From Stentor roeselii (Eukaryota > Ciliophora > Heterotrichea > Heterotrichida > Stentoridae): a DNA stretch of 64,000 nucleotides. Under the pieces are notes generated by a model, which saw only the letters and a program-made list of their open reading frames with translations, was not told where the DNA came from and searched no databases. The DNA is taken from NCBI GenBank assembly GCA_006503475.1, contig RSEH01000150.1, forward strand, positions 54,890 through 118,889, in the 5' to 3' direction. Shown one piece after another: positions 17,456 through 25,679 of this stretch (its first letter is position 1; the number at the start of each line of letters is the position of its first letter). The position numbers were made by a program, and so were the translations under genes.

Positions 17456-20206
17456 ATGTCAATCTCAAAAAATCTGACAGAAATCAAAAGCAAGCTATCA
17501 ACTCTAGACCATGATTCAAGCCTTTCATACCTAAAAGAACTTCTTCAAACAACTCAATCCACAGAAGACCTAAAAATCCTGTCTTCACTATTCAAAGCCC
17601 AAGGAGACTCCGAAGCAAGTTCAGAAATAGATTCACTATTGGCCACCTCCAAGTCACCCCCTTCAGACCCTCTACCAGTGAGTAAAGACCTCGAATTAGA
17701 TTCCTTCACAAGCCTCTTAAAATCAAGTACTCTGCAAGAAGGTTCCCTTTGGCACATAATTTCTAAAAATTGGCTTTCATCCTGGGAAAGTCACTTAAAA
17801 CTAGGAAGCCCAAGTCCAGGTGCTATAAGCAACAAAGACCTTTTAGAAAATGATGATCTTTTAGCAGATCCTCGACCTTCAAAGGCTTCAACAAACCTAA
17901 CACTAAAGGCGGGTCTTCAAGAAAAAGTCCATTTCGAGGTGGTCCCGAAGGCAGCTTACAACTTTTTAAGAAGTCGATACGGTGAAGACGATTCAGTTCT
18001 GAAAAGATGGTGCATCAGTCTCGCTGATGACGGCTCCGGCCTGCATGTGGAGGTCAGGCTGAAGCCGCTGAACCTCGTCATTTTGCCTTGTCAACAAGAA
18101 AAACCCTTTAAAGTCCTCATCAGCCGAATAGAGACCCTTTCACAACTTAAACAAAAAGTAATCCTTGCCCGGCCTGAACTATCAAAAAAAGACTTCAGGA
18201 CTTGGGTGCTTCGTGGATCAAACCACTTCTCACAGTTAAAATCAAACAGAAAAACTGACGTCAAAGGAAAACTCCTGCTAAATGCGAAACTTATGATAGA
18301 AGATTGCGAAATCGCTGAAAATGATTTAGTTGTTGCAGAGTTTAAATTTAATGACGACTGGCTTTTATTTAACTCTGAGCAACTTTGTGCATTTTGTAGA
18401 AATTCCGGAAATTTAAGAAAATGCACAGGTTGTGGAAACACGAAGTACTGCAGCAGGACATGTCAAGTAAATGATTACAAGTCACATAAAGGACTTTGCT
18501 GGAAGATAGAAAAAAAAGAAGGTTTAGGTCTTGTCGGATTTCAAAACTTAGGCTTTACTTGTTTTATGAACTCAGCGCTTCAATGTGTGATGCACTCTCC
18601 AGGGATGAAGAATTATTTTCTATCAGGGTTGTTCCAGACACATCTCAACCTGGACAACCCGCTGGGGACAAAAGACGCGGAACTTGCGAAGGTCTTCGCG
18701 AAACTCACTCAGGTTTATTGGTCTGGAGAAGAAACAGTCATCGCGCCTTGGTCATTGAAAAAAGTTATTTCTAAGTTCAGTCCACAGTTCATCGGGTACG
18801 ATCAACACGACGCTCATGAACTTCTCACTTTTTTATTATCGGGAATTCATGAAGACCTTAATCAGGTCCTCGTTAAACCTTATGTTGAAAGACCTGAAGT
18901 CGAAGGAATTCCTGATGAACAAGCCTCGAAAAATTCTTGGAAATGGTTTTTGTTGAGAAATAAAAGCTTTGTTGTTGATTTGATGTATGGGCAGCTTAAG
19001 TCTACTTTAAAGTGTCCGAAATGTGTGAAAAAATCGGTTACTTTTGACCCGTTTTTAACTTTATCAGTGAATATACCGAATAATAGAAGGATTTCTTTCA
19101 AGGTGTTGATGGTTAATCGGAAACTTGAAGTCACGAAGCAGAAATTTCTGGTGTTCGCGAATACTACTGTCGGAAAAGTGAAAAATTTAATGAAGAAAAA
19201 ATTCAAAGTCAGTAATTTGCTTTTGTTTTTTTATTATAAGGAAAAGGTTCAAGGGTTTTGTGAGGATAACCTTGAAATCGCTGATTTTCTGCAAAAAAAA
19301 ATGATTGCTTATGAAACTCCTGATGATTTAAAAGGTGCTTCGATTGTTTCTGTTCATTTAATGATACTTGAAAATGGGATTAAAAAAGAATCTGGTTTCG
19401 TTCGACTGCTTTTTTTTCATAAAAAAGACTCATTGAAAAAAATTCATAAGTTTCTAAAAACTCATCTTCCCCCAGGTTTTAAAGTTTTTTTCATCAACCC
19501 TGCACAATTTTCAGGATTTTTCAATAAAACTAAGGCACCCTGCGTTTTTTGTGGAAGTTCTTCTTGTGAAACTTGTCCTTTACCCAATTCTATCATCAGC
19601 TTAGAAGAAATTAATGAGAAAATCGGGAGTGACTCTCGTTTAGACCTTCAAGTTTTCTATGAAAACAGGTCAAATTGTTTGAAAATTGTAGAAATTAGAG
19701 AAACTGAAGAGATTTCTGATGTTTTTATCATGGATGATAACTTTGGTCTTAATCATTGCATCGCTTTTACTATGAACCCTGAAACTCTTGACTCGGAAAA
19801 TGAATGGTTTTGTTCAGGGTGCAAAGAAAATGTTCAGGCGCAGAAGACTTTGCAGATTTATATGCTTCCTAAGGTTCTAGTCGTTCATTTTGTGAGGTTT
19901 AGGACTCGAGGCGTTTTTTCATCGAAAAATACGGATTTTATTGAATTTCCTTTGAATGATTTTGATTTTCCTTTGAATGATTCGGAAATTTCTAGTGAAG
20001 CTGGGAAGAATTTAGGGAAATATGACTTGTTTGGCGTTGTTAATCATTATGGAGGACTTGGAGGAGGACATTATACTGCTTTTGTTTTGGTGGAGAAGGT
20101 TTGGTATTGTATGGACGACTCTTCTGTTACTCAGATTTCGCATGATAAGGTTGTTAGTCCTGCTGCGTATATCTTATTTTATAAATTAAAGTCGTTAGAT
20201 GCCTAA
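17456..20206 (+). CDS. DUSP-UBL-MYND-USP ubiquitin-specific protease
   Basis: 916 residues. A DUSP domain (about 98-190) and a ubiquitin-like stretch (about 205-300) precede a MYND zinc finger (about 311-349, CAFC...CTGCGNTKYCSRTCQ...H...C). The USP catalytic domain runs from about 358: Cys box NLGFTCFMNS with Cys369, zinc-ribbon pairs CPKC near 520 and CSGC near 787, and His box GGGHYTAF with His872 followed by a DDS acidic residue. The oxyanion Asn of the Cys box is kept; the usual second Asn (GNTC) is Phe. The DUSP-UBL arrangement recalls USP4/11/15, with MYND as in USP19. It removes ubiquitin from proteins. Its last 8 nt overlap the next gene. Confidence 0.9.
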   Translation: MSISKNLTEIKSKLSTLDHDSSLSYLKELLQTTQSTEDLKILSSLFKAQGDSEASSEIDSLLATSKSPPSDPLPVSKDLELDSFTSLLKSSTLQEGSLWHIISKNWLSSWESHLKLGSPSPGAISNKDLLENDDLLADPRPSKASTNLTLKAGLQEKVHFEVVPKAAYNFLRSRYGEDDSVLKRWCISLADDGSGLHVEVRLKPLNLVILPCQQEKPFKVLISRIETLSQLKQKVILARPELSKKDFRTWVLRGSNHFSQLKSNRKTDVKGKLLLNAKLMIEDCEIAENDLVVAEFKFNDDWLLFNSEQLCAFCRNSGNLRKCTGCGNTKYCSRTCQVNDYKSHKGLCWKIEKKEGLGLVGFQNLGFTCFMNSALQCVMHSPGMKNYFLSGLFQTHLNLDNPLGTKDAELAKVFAKLTQVYWSGEETVIAPWSLKKVISKFSPQFIGYDQHDAHELLTFLLSGIHEDLNQVLVKPYVERPEVEGIPDEQASKNSWKWFLLRNKSFVVDLMYGQLKSTLKCPKCVKKSVTFDPFLTLSVNIPNNRRISFKVLMVNRKLEVTKQKFLVFANTTVGKVKNLMKKKFKVSNLLLFFYYKEKVQGFCEDNLEIADFLQKKMIAYETPDDLKGASIVSVHLMILENGIKKESGFVRLLFFHKKDSLKKIHKFLKTHLPPGFKVFFINPAQFSGFFNKTKAPCVFCGSSSCETCPLPNSIISLEEINEKIGSDSRLDLQVFYENRSNCLKIVEIRETEEISDVFIMDDNFGLNHCIAFTMNPETLDSENEWFCSGCKENVQAQKTLQIYMLPKVLVVHFVRFRTRGVFSSKNTDFIEFPLNDFDFPLNDSEISSEAGKNLGKYDLFGVVNHYGGLGGGHYTAFVLVEKVWYCMDDSSVTQISHDKVVSPAAYILFYKLKSLDA

Positions 20207-20921
20207 TTATGGTGATCAAGACTACTGGGAAGCCAGATACAAAGATCAAATCGATAGAACATTTGACTGGCTTCAAGACTACCACTCAATAAAGCCATTT
20301 ATAACTGAATACCTCTCAAAAGACCAAAAGATCCTTCACATCGGCTGCGGAAACTCTTTACTTGCAGAAGAAATGCATTCAGACGGTTACAAAAATCTAT
20401 ACAACATTGACATATCAAAAGTAGTAATCGACCAAATGTCAAAAAGAACTAAAAATCTTTCAGAAGTCCACTGGTCAGTGATGGATATTCGAGAAATGAC
20501 ATTCCCTGCAGGTTTTTTCGATGTTGTCATTGACAAGTGCACTCTAGACACTCTGCTTTGCACCGACTGCAGCTACACCAGCACCGCCCGAATGACAAGA
20601 GAAGTTCAAAAGGTCCTTAAAAAAAACGGCGTTTTTTTAGTGATTTCTTGCGGAATGCCTGATGAAAGATTTGAATATTTGCAGTGGAAACATCTTTCTT
20701 GGGATATTTCAACGAAAATTATTAATGAAGAGAGCAATATTCATCATTATTTGTATGTTTGTAAGAAAAGAGAAGATGCTGATGAGGTTTGTGATGATAA
20801 TTGGTCACAGGTTATTAAAGCACTTCAGGAAGAAGAGGATGAAGATGCTTTGTACTCGGATGATGAAACTTCTGATATTAGGGTTGAGTATAAAGAGGAA
20901 AATAAAAGTGAGATGGGTTGA
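20199..20921 (+). CDS. EEF1A lysine methyltransferase-like (METTL13/EEF1AKMT4 type) SAM methyltransferase
   Basis: 240 residues. The N-terminal YWEARY motif, the SAM-binding glycine loop HIGCGNS (about 48-54), the acidic end of strand 2 (NIDIS, about 72-76), a VMDIRE stretch and DVVIDKCTLDTLL (near 112-124) match the METTL13 N-terminal/EEF1AKMT4 family, which methylates lysines of translation factor eEF1A. The C-terminus is acidic and likely disordered. The start is fixed by the family motif: the ATG at 20199 precedes YWEARY by eight residues. The ATG lies inside the last codons of the USP gene in another frame (8-nt overlap). The stop is TGA. Confidence 0.85.
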   Translation: MPNYGDQDYWEARYKDQIDRTFDWLQDYHSIKPFITEYLSKDQKILHIGCGNSLLAEEMHSDGYKNLYNIDISKVVIDQMSKRTKNLSEVHWSVMDIREMTFPAGFFDVVIDKCTLDTLLCTDCSYTSTARMTREVQKVLKKNGVFLVISCGMPDERFEYLQWKHLSWDISTKIINEESNIHHYLYVCKKREDADEVCDDNWSQVIKALQEEEDEDALYSDDETSDIRVEYKEENKSEMG

Positions 20922-21028
20922 GGTTTGGATATTTAAGTGTTTAATTTTAAACTTTGAGTTTTATTAGTTATTTTTAGTAGTATTTCAATGAAATTTGATT
21001 AATGCTAGCAGTAATTTTAATTAATAAT

Positions 21029-21451
21029 ATGAGCCTCTCTAAAATTTCCACAACTTCAGCATCAAAAAACTTTATAACCCTAAAGAGTTCCGAAAAACGA
21101 GAATTTCTAATCTCAGGTGAGTTCATAACCGAAAAGTCAGATTTTTCGCTAGACTTTGACTCTTCACTATCAGAAAAATTTTCGAATTGTTATAAAGAAC
21201 TAGGAAATAAAGAAAAAAAACTAATCGAAAATTTAAAAGCTTTAGATGCGAGTTTGATCCCAGATGACAGTGATTCTATTTCAGTTCTCAAAGTTCTGCC
21301 TCAAGAAGAAGCGAGATTCGAAGCAAGGAAAGAAGAAATCGTTCCACCCAGGTCTCTAATGATGGAGAACAGTCAATATAAAGGAAAATGGTGGTGCTAC
21401 AACTGCATTCACACTGATGGAAAAGCTCAAAGTTCTTGTTTGATAATTTGA
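21029..21451 (+). CDS. Unrecognised small protein with a CaaX-like C-terminus
   Basis: 140 residues from the ATG at 21029; another in-frame ATG lies nine codons upstream at 21002. I prefer the inner one because AATAAT precedes it, as at most starts here. The N-terminal half is Ser- and Lys-rich, and the middle is acidic and helical. The end is unusual: a short Cys/Trp-rich patch (WWCYNC) and the terminal residues CLII, which fit a prenylation CaaX box. No known domain. It could be a lipid-anchored protein. Confidence 0.55.
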   Translation: MSLSKISTTSASKNFITLKSSEKREFLISGEFITEKSDFSLDFDSSLSEKFSNCYKELGNKEKKLIENLKALDASLIPDDSDSISVLKVLPQEEARFEARKEEIVPPRSLMMENSQYKGKWWCYNCIHTDGKAQSSCLII

Positions 21452-21655
21452 AACAAGTTCATTAAAATAAACTCTATTAATTGTGATGATCAAGGTTAAA
21501 ATTAATCTGAAATCATGAAATTTTCTTCAAATATTCTTATTTTCACTTTCGAGTATGGAAAATAATTATTTGACATATTTCTGTAAATTTTGTTAATTTT
21601 TCATGATTCATTAAATCTCGAAGAACTAAACTCAATCCTATTACCATCTAACTAT

Positions 21656-23098
21656 CTAATCAGTGCCTTTCGAGAAAGCACTTAAATATCCATTGATAAT
21701 TGCCTTATTCTTCAAAGTCTGTGCAGTAGTATTCCTGATCTTAATCTGAGTTTCCTTGATTTGCTCCTCTAATTCCGCGATTTTATTATAAGCAGGTCCT
21801 AGTTCATCTTCAGTGATCCTCTTCTGTTCTTCCATTCTGATAGAAGCTTGGTTATATTGCGAGTTCCATTTTTCAAATTCTTTTTTCATACTTTCAATAT
21901 CATCAGAGACGAATTCCATGCTTTTTCCCAGTGGATTCGTGCTTTGACATAAGCTTTGTATTGACTTTTTCACGTTTTCCAAGTCTTCTAAGTTTACAGG
22001 AGGAGCGATTTTTCTTTGCTCTACTTTCGCAGGCTTGTTTCTGGTCATTATGATTTTTTTCCCACCATCTCCCAACTCATCGTCTTCCTGGTCTTTTCCT
22101 TTGTCTTTACCTGTCGGACCTGTTTGTTTCAGCATCTCGTCGACTAGCTTACCATGCTTCGCACCTTCTGAGTATTTTATTTGTGATGGCTTTTTTGATG
22201 ATGCTTGGATCAGCTCGTCGTCGTCATCGTCGTTTCCTTCGTGCTCCATTATCACTCGTGGAGCGGGCTTTTTTTCAGGCTCGGGTTTCTTGGGTTCTGG
22301 CTTTTTTTGATCTACTTTTGGTTCAGGTTTTGCCTCAGGTTTTGCCTCAGGTTTTGCCTCAGGTTTTGCCTCAGGTTTAGGGTCTGGCTTTTTTGGTTCG
22401 GGCTTTTTGGATTCTTCGGGTTTTTTAGCCTCTTCTTTCTTTTTCGACTCCTCCCGTTTTTTCGTCTCTTCACGTTTTTTCGCTTCTTCTCTAGCCTTAG
22501 CATCCTCCCTAGCCTTAGCATCCTCCCTAGCTTTAGCCTCCTCCCTAGCTTTAGCCTCCTCCCTAGCTTTAGCCTCCTCCCTAGCTTTAGCCTCATCCCT
22601 AGCTTTAGCATCTTCTCTTTTTTTCGCCTCATCTCTAGCCTTGGCCTCTTCCCTAGCTTTTGCTTCATCCTTTCCTTTATTATCTTCCCTCGTTTTCCCT
22701 TTTCTCTCCTCTCTTTTTTTATCCTCCTTCTTTTCAGGTTTTTCGAACTGTCCAGTGGCGGCCATGAGAAGATATTGAAGCATCATGTTCGTTTTTTCAG
22801 GTTCCTGCCCCGCAACGATTTTCGAAGGATTGACGTCGATAGGACTTCCTAAAGTAGCTGAGACGTGATCAATTAATTTCTTCAAAAAGTTGATTTTGCT
22901 TTCTTTTTCTGAAACATTTGCAGAGTTGCACTCTTCTTCTGTGAAAACGCCCTGGGGATAGTTGGTGGCTGCCATGAGACTCATGATCACATCATGGAGG
23001 AATCGAAAAGGAGGCTTTTGCAGGAGTTTGTCAGTCAGTTTAGGTTTTTGAATGACTCCGCTGTACATTGCCGCTGTCTTAGCGTAGAGGTCTTCCAT
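21656..23098 (-). CDS. IFT54: Intraflagellar transport protein IFT54 (TRAF3IP1/MIP-T3)
   Basis: 480 residues. Residues 1-120 match the IFT54 N-terminal calponin-homology-like domain, with the KPPFRFLHD and KIVAGQEPEKTN blocks that are diagnostic. A long low-complexity middle (about 125-300) is made of AKAREE/ARDEA repeats followed by PEAK repeats. The C-terminal 110 residues form the IFT54 coiled coil that pairs with IFT20 in the IFT-B complex. The protein binds tubulin and carries cargo into cilia. The repeat block is much more regular than in most homologues and is built from 18-nt and 12-nt DNA units. The stop is TAG. Confidence 0.93.
   Translation of the reverse strand: MEDLYAKTAAMYSGVIQKPKLTDKLLQKPPFRFLHDVIMSLMAATNYPQGVFTEEECNSANVSEKESKINFLKKLIDHVSATLGSPIDVNPSKIVAGQEPEKTNMMLQYLLMAATGQFEKPEKKEDKKREERKGKTREDNKGKDEAKAREEAKARDEAKKREDAKARDEAKAREEAKAREEAKAREEAKAREDAKAREDAKAREEAKKREETKKREESKKKEEAKKPEESKKPEPKKPDPKPEAKPEAKPEAKPEAKPEPKVDQKKPEPKKPEPEKKPAPRVIMEHEGNDDDDDELIQASSKKPSQIKYSEGAKHGKLVDEMLKQTGPTGKDKGKDQEDDELGDGGKKIIMTRNKPAKVEQRKIAPPVNLEDLENVKKSIQSLCQSTNPLGKSMEFVSDDIESMKKEFEKWNSQYNQASIRMEEQKRITEDELGPAYNKIAELEEQIKETQIKIRNTTAQTLKNKAIINGYLSAFSKGTD
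22324..22378. repeat. 12-nt tandem repeat inside IFT54
   Basis: About four and a half nearly identical copies of a 12-nt unit (CAGGTTTTGCCT on the plus strand), encoding the repeated PEAK tetrapeptide on the minus strand. The copies are almost without substitutions, which suggests recent slippage or unequal exchange. Confidence 0.9.
22492..22615. repeat. 18-nt tandem repeat inside IFT54
   Basis: About six to seven copies of an 18-nt unit (AGCCTCCTCCCTAGCTTT on the plus strand) that encode AKAREE/AREDAK hexapeptides. The copies fade into diverged versions on both sides (to about 22650). The length is a multiple of three, so copy-number change keeps the frame. Confidence 0.88.
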
Positions 23099-23161
23099 TT
23101 AAATATAACTATTTAAAATGCCTGGGAAAGTTAGTTGAAGTCTTGAATAACTACCTCTAAA

Positions 23162-23785
23162 TTAAGCATAATTTTCAATAACTTCTTTTGGTTCATCATT
23201 TTCTTCTTTTTTATGTTTTTTATGTTTTTTCTTCAGTTCTCGGTTGGGGACACTGGGCAATTGGAACTCTTGAGCTTCTTCTACATCGAGAACTTCAAGT
23301 TGGTTTAATAGTTCTTCGTCGTTTTCCTCGATTCCCTGCTGGGCGAGGATCCTTCCAACTTCTTGTTGATACTCAATGGCTTCTTGGGTTTCTTCCATGA
23401 GTTTATTGACGTCTTCCACGGTAAGGGCCTTGTTCATGTTTTTTAAGAAATCGTTTCCTTGCTTCAAAGCATTGTAGACGTCTTTTTGAATCAAGGCATT
23501 TTCGACTGATAAGATTTGACCTTCGAGGTTTAAAAGCTCGTTTCTTCCTTGTTCTAAGGATTTTTGAAGGTATTTTTGTTTGCGCAGTGCAAGCATCGCC
23601 TTGTCTTTCTGCTTCAGTCGGATGCAGTCTTTCACGCAGGACTGGCAAGTGGAAATCATGTGTTCCAGGTTTTTCAAGTAGTTCTTTACCTTGTCTCGAG
23701 TCATTTTTAGCTCTGCTATTACCTTGTCGTTCTCGTTTACTCTTGATGGAGGGTCTTCAGAGTTCTTTGCGTGGAAACAGCCCAT
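23162..23785 (-). CDS. CHMP6: ESCRT-III subunit CHMP6 (VPS20)
   Basis: 207 residues. It starts MGCFHAK, a likely N-myristoylation site with an adjacent Cys, as in CHMP6/VPS20. The basic helical N-terminal half (about 20-100), the VEDVNKLMEETQEAIEYQQEV segment near 125-145 and an acidic C-terminal half with an LPSVPN motif near 176 match the Snf7 family, and the VE(E/D)V..LM.ETQEA.EYQ block is specific for CHMP6. This subunit links ESCRT-II to SNF7 polymerisation at endosomes. The C-terminus adds a Lys/His-rich run. The start ATG is preceded by an AT-rich stretch. The stop is TAA. Confidence 0.92.
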   Translation of the reverse strand: MGCFHAKNSEDPPSRVNENDKVIAELKMTRDKVKNYLKNLEHMISTCQSCVKDCIRLKQKDKAMLALRKQKYLQKSLEQGRNELLNLEGQILSVENALIQKDVYNALKQGNDFLKNMNKALTVEDVNKLMEETQEAIEYQQEVGRILAQQGIEENDEELLNQLEVLDVEEAQEFQLPSVPNRELKKKHKKHKKEENDEPKEVIENYA

Positions 23786-24036
23786 TTAGTATATTTTGGC
23801 TAAGGATGAAGAATTAAACTACTGGATTAAAGAATTATCGATGAAAAGGATTTGAAGTTATGAAAGAAAATTGAAGTATCAGATTTTAGAATTTTTTTTT
23901 AGTTTAACGAATGGTCTTAAGTGAGTTTTCAACTGTTCATTAACTTGATGAACAGAAAAATTTTTTCAATACATTTTCCTCTACTGACAAAATAAACAGT
24001 AAAACTAATGTTTCATTATCCATAAAATATTTATAT

Positions 24037-24444
24037 ATGAAAGAACCTGAAATTCTGGAAGATCTCTTAGAAAGTTCGGAAAATCTGGATAAGTTCAATT
24101 TTAAATGCCCTTATTGTCACAAAAACTTGTCCTCCAGGCAAAACCTAAAAGAACACGTTAACATACACACTGGAAATAAACCTTATCAATGTGACGAACC
24201 TGGATGTGGAAAACAGTTTAGGCAAGGAAGCCTACTTTCAATTCACAAAAGAATTCACATTGAAATCCGCAAAGGTTTGGAAATAAAAAAAATTCATAAA
24301 TTCGCTGTTTACCCTAATCTTACAACTTTGATAAGCAGCACTACTCATAATGTTCATTTTTCTTTGCAGGGGTTTGAAATTAAGGAGTGGATTGACAGGA
24401 TTGGACTCGACCAATTTAGTTTCTTGAAGACTTTTATTAGTTAA
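24037..24444 (+). CDS. Two-finger C2H2 zinc-finger protein
   Basis: 135 residues with two adjacent classical C2H2 fingers (about 24-76): C-x2-C...H-x3-H, a TGNKPY linker close to the canonical TGEKPY, then C-x4-C...H-x3-H. Such a linker normally supports sequence-specific DNA binding. The C-terminal half has no known domain. A nuclear DNA-binding or regulatory protein is the natural inference; the target is unknown. It ends with TAA. Confidence 0.8.
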   Translation: MKEPEILEDLLESSENLDKFNFKCPYCHKNLSSRQNLKEHVNIHTGNKPYQCDEPGCGKQFRQGSLLSIHKRIHIEIRKGLEIKKIHKFAVYPNLTTLISSTTHNVHFSLQGFEIKEWIDRIGLDQFSFLKTFIS

Positions 24445-24732
24445 TTATATTGAATATATATAATAAATTGGATTGGCCTGTTTCTGGTGATTATAATAGT
24501 AATATCTTTCGCGAGAGTTGAGGAATATTGAAAATCATTTGATTACATTATTATGAGTAGATAATGGCTTCTGTATTCAAGAGGTTAAAATGTTTTTAAT
24601 ATGAATTTTATTATAAGTTTTTTTTGTCTGATGATGCTAAAAACTCATCGAAATATGATACTTTTAGAGTATCTTACATAAATAACAACCAAAACTCTAA
24701 AATTAGTAAGTTTTAAAGGATTTATTTTATAT

Positions 24733-25101
24733 TTATATAGCATATGAGTTTGATAGCTTGTAAAGGATTGCTAGACAAGGCTTCACACTTTTAACAGGAT
24801 CTTGCTTCGATATAAGATACTGCCAATCAACTGATTTTTCATTAACAATGTCCATCGTATCTGGAGACCTTTCGGACTCAGGCTGGCAGGAACAGTTTAT
24901 CAGTCTTCGAAGAAACCCTTGAACAGCTCTGATTGAACCGAATTCACAGCGATGAGGGCAAAAATAGTTATGACTTCTATCAAACCACTCATAAATGCAT
25001 TCTAAACAGAATAAATTGCTGCATTCTGTACATTCAACTGGATTTTTAGGGAATTCAAGGCAAATACTGCAGCAGAGGATTTCTTTGACTCGTTGATCCA
25101 T
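24733..25101 (-). CDS. RING-finger protein
   Basis: 122 residues. The RING begins at residue 10: CCSIC...CTECSNLFCLECIYEWF...CPHRCEF gives C-x2-C, then C-x2-C, C-x2-C and a last Cys pair, but the usual central His is not clear, so it may be a variant (C4C4-like) RING. RING proteins usually act as ubiquitin ligases by binding an E2. The C-terminus has no known domain. The gene ends in TAA and faces the C2H2 gene across about 290 nt. Confidence 0.75.
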   Translation of the reverse strand: MDQRVKEILCCSICLEFPKNPVECTECSNLFCLECIYEWFDRSHNYFCPHRCEFGSIRAVQGFLRRLINCSCQPESERSPDTMDIVNEKSVDWQYLISKQDPVKSVKPCLAILYKLSNSYAI

Positions 25102-25679
25102 TATTTTACCTAATGGGGGATAATTTTTGTTCTAAGGTTATAATGATTAATTATTTTTGAATAATTTTGAGTTTTTAATCACATTCAATTACGATCTTAA
25201 TGATTTAATGCGATATGTAGACTGGAACTTAAGAATATTAGAGAATAAAATAGGAAAATACAGGAATTTTAGAATAGCTTTAAAAATGAGTAGGATTAAA
25301 TAGATCTTTAATAAATTTGATGAAATTCGCTGTTGTTTAAAAGAACTGTGAGGTTGAATTGATGAAGATTTTATTGAATCAGACCCATATCAAATTTTCT
25401 CTTAATTATGCCTTGATATTATAAATCTAACTTCAAGAGTAATCTCTAATAAACCCCAAAAACTTTTATACCACCTAAATCAATCTCTAATAAATAATAA
25501 ACTCAATCACAATCATCATTCCCATAACCTTAAATTCTCTTTAAAATCTTCTAACCTCAATCATAATAATCTTTCCCATAAACTCCAATTCTTCCTCTAA
25601 ATCTCCTACTCCTCTAAGATCACTTTCACAAACAAAAACTCTTCACTTTATTACCTCTAAACAATGTCAGTTATTTATA
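25102..25679. other. Intergenic region with diverged upstream repeats
   Basis: About 580 nt between divergent genes. The left half is G/T-rich on the plus strand and the right half is A/C-rich. Between about 25480 and 25620 there are two imperfect copies, about 55 nt apart, of a stretch beginning CTCAATCA and containing TTCCCATAA, and a motif CTCTAATAAATAATAAACT that is also found upstream of the gene at 17456. This probably holds both promoters. Confidence 0.45.

Noticed and set aside
22492-22615. CRISPR-like direct repeats
   Set aside because: The repeats are contiguous, in-frame and coding, with no spacers, in a eukaryotic gene.
22205-22852. Long open frames antisense to IFT54
   Set aside because: They are shadows of the 18- and 12-nt repeat in other frames.
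24640-24720. Short hairpins (GATACT...AGTATC) after the C2H2 gene
   Set aside because: Small and AT-rich; could be 3'-end signals but the number of such hairpins expected by chance is high.
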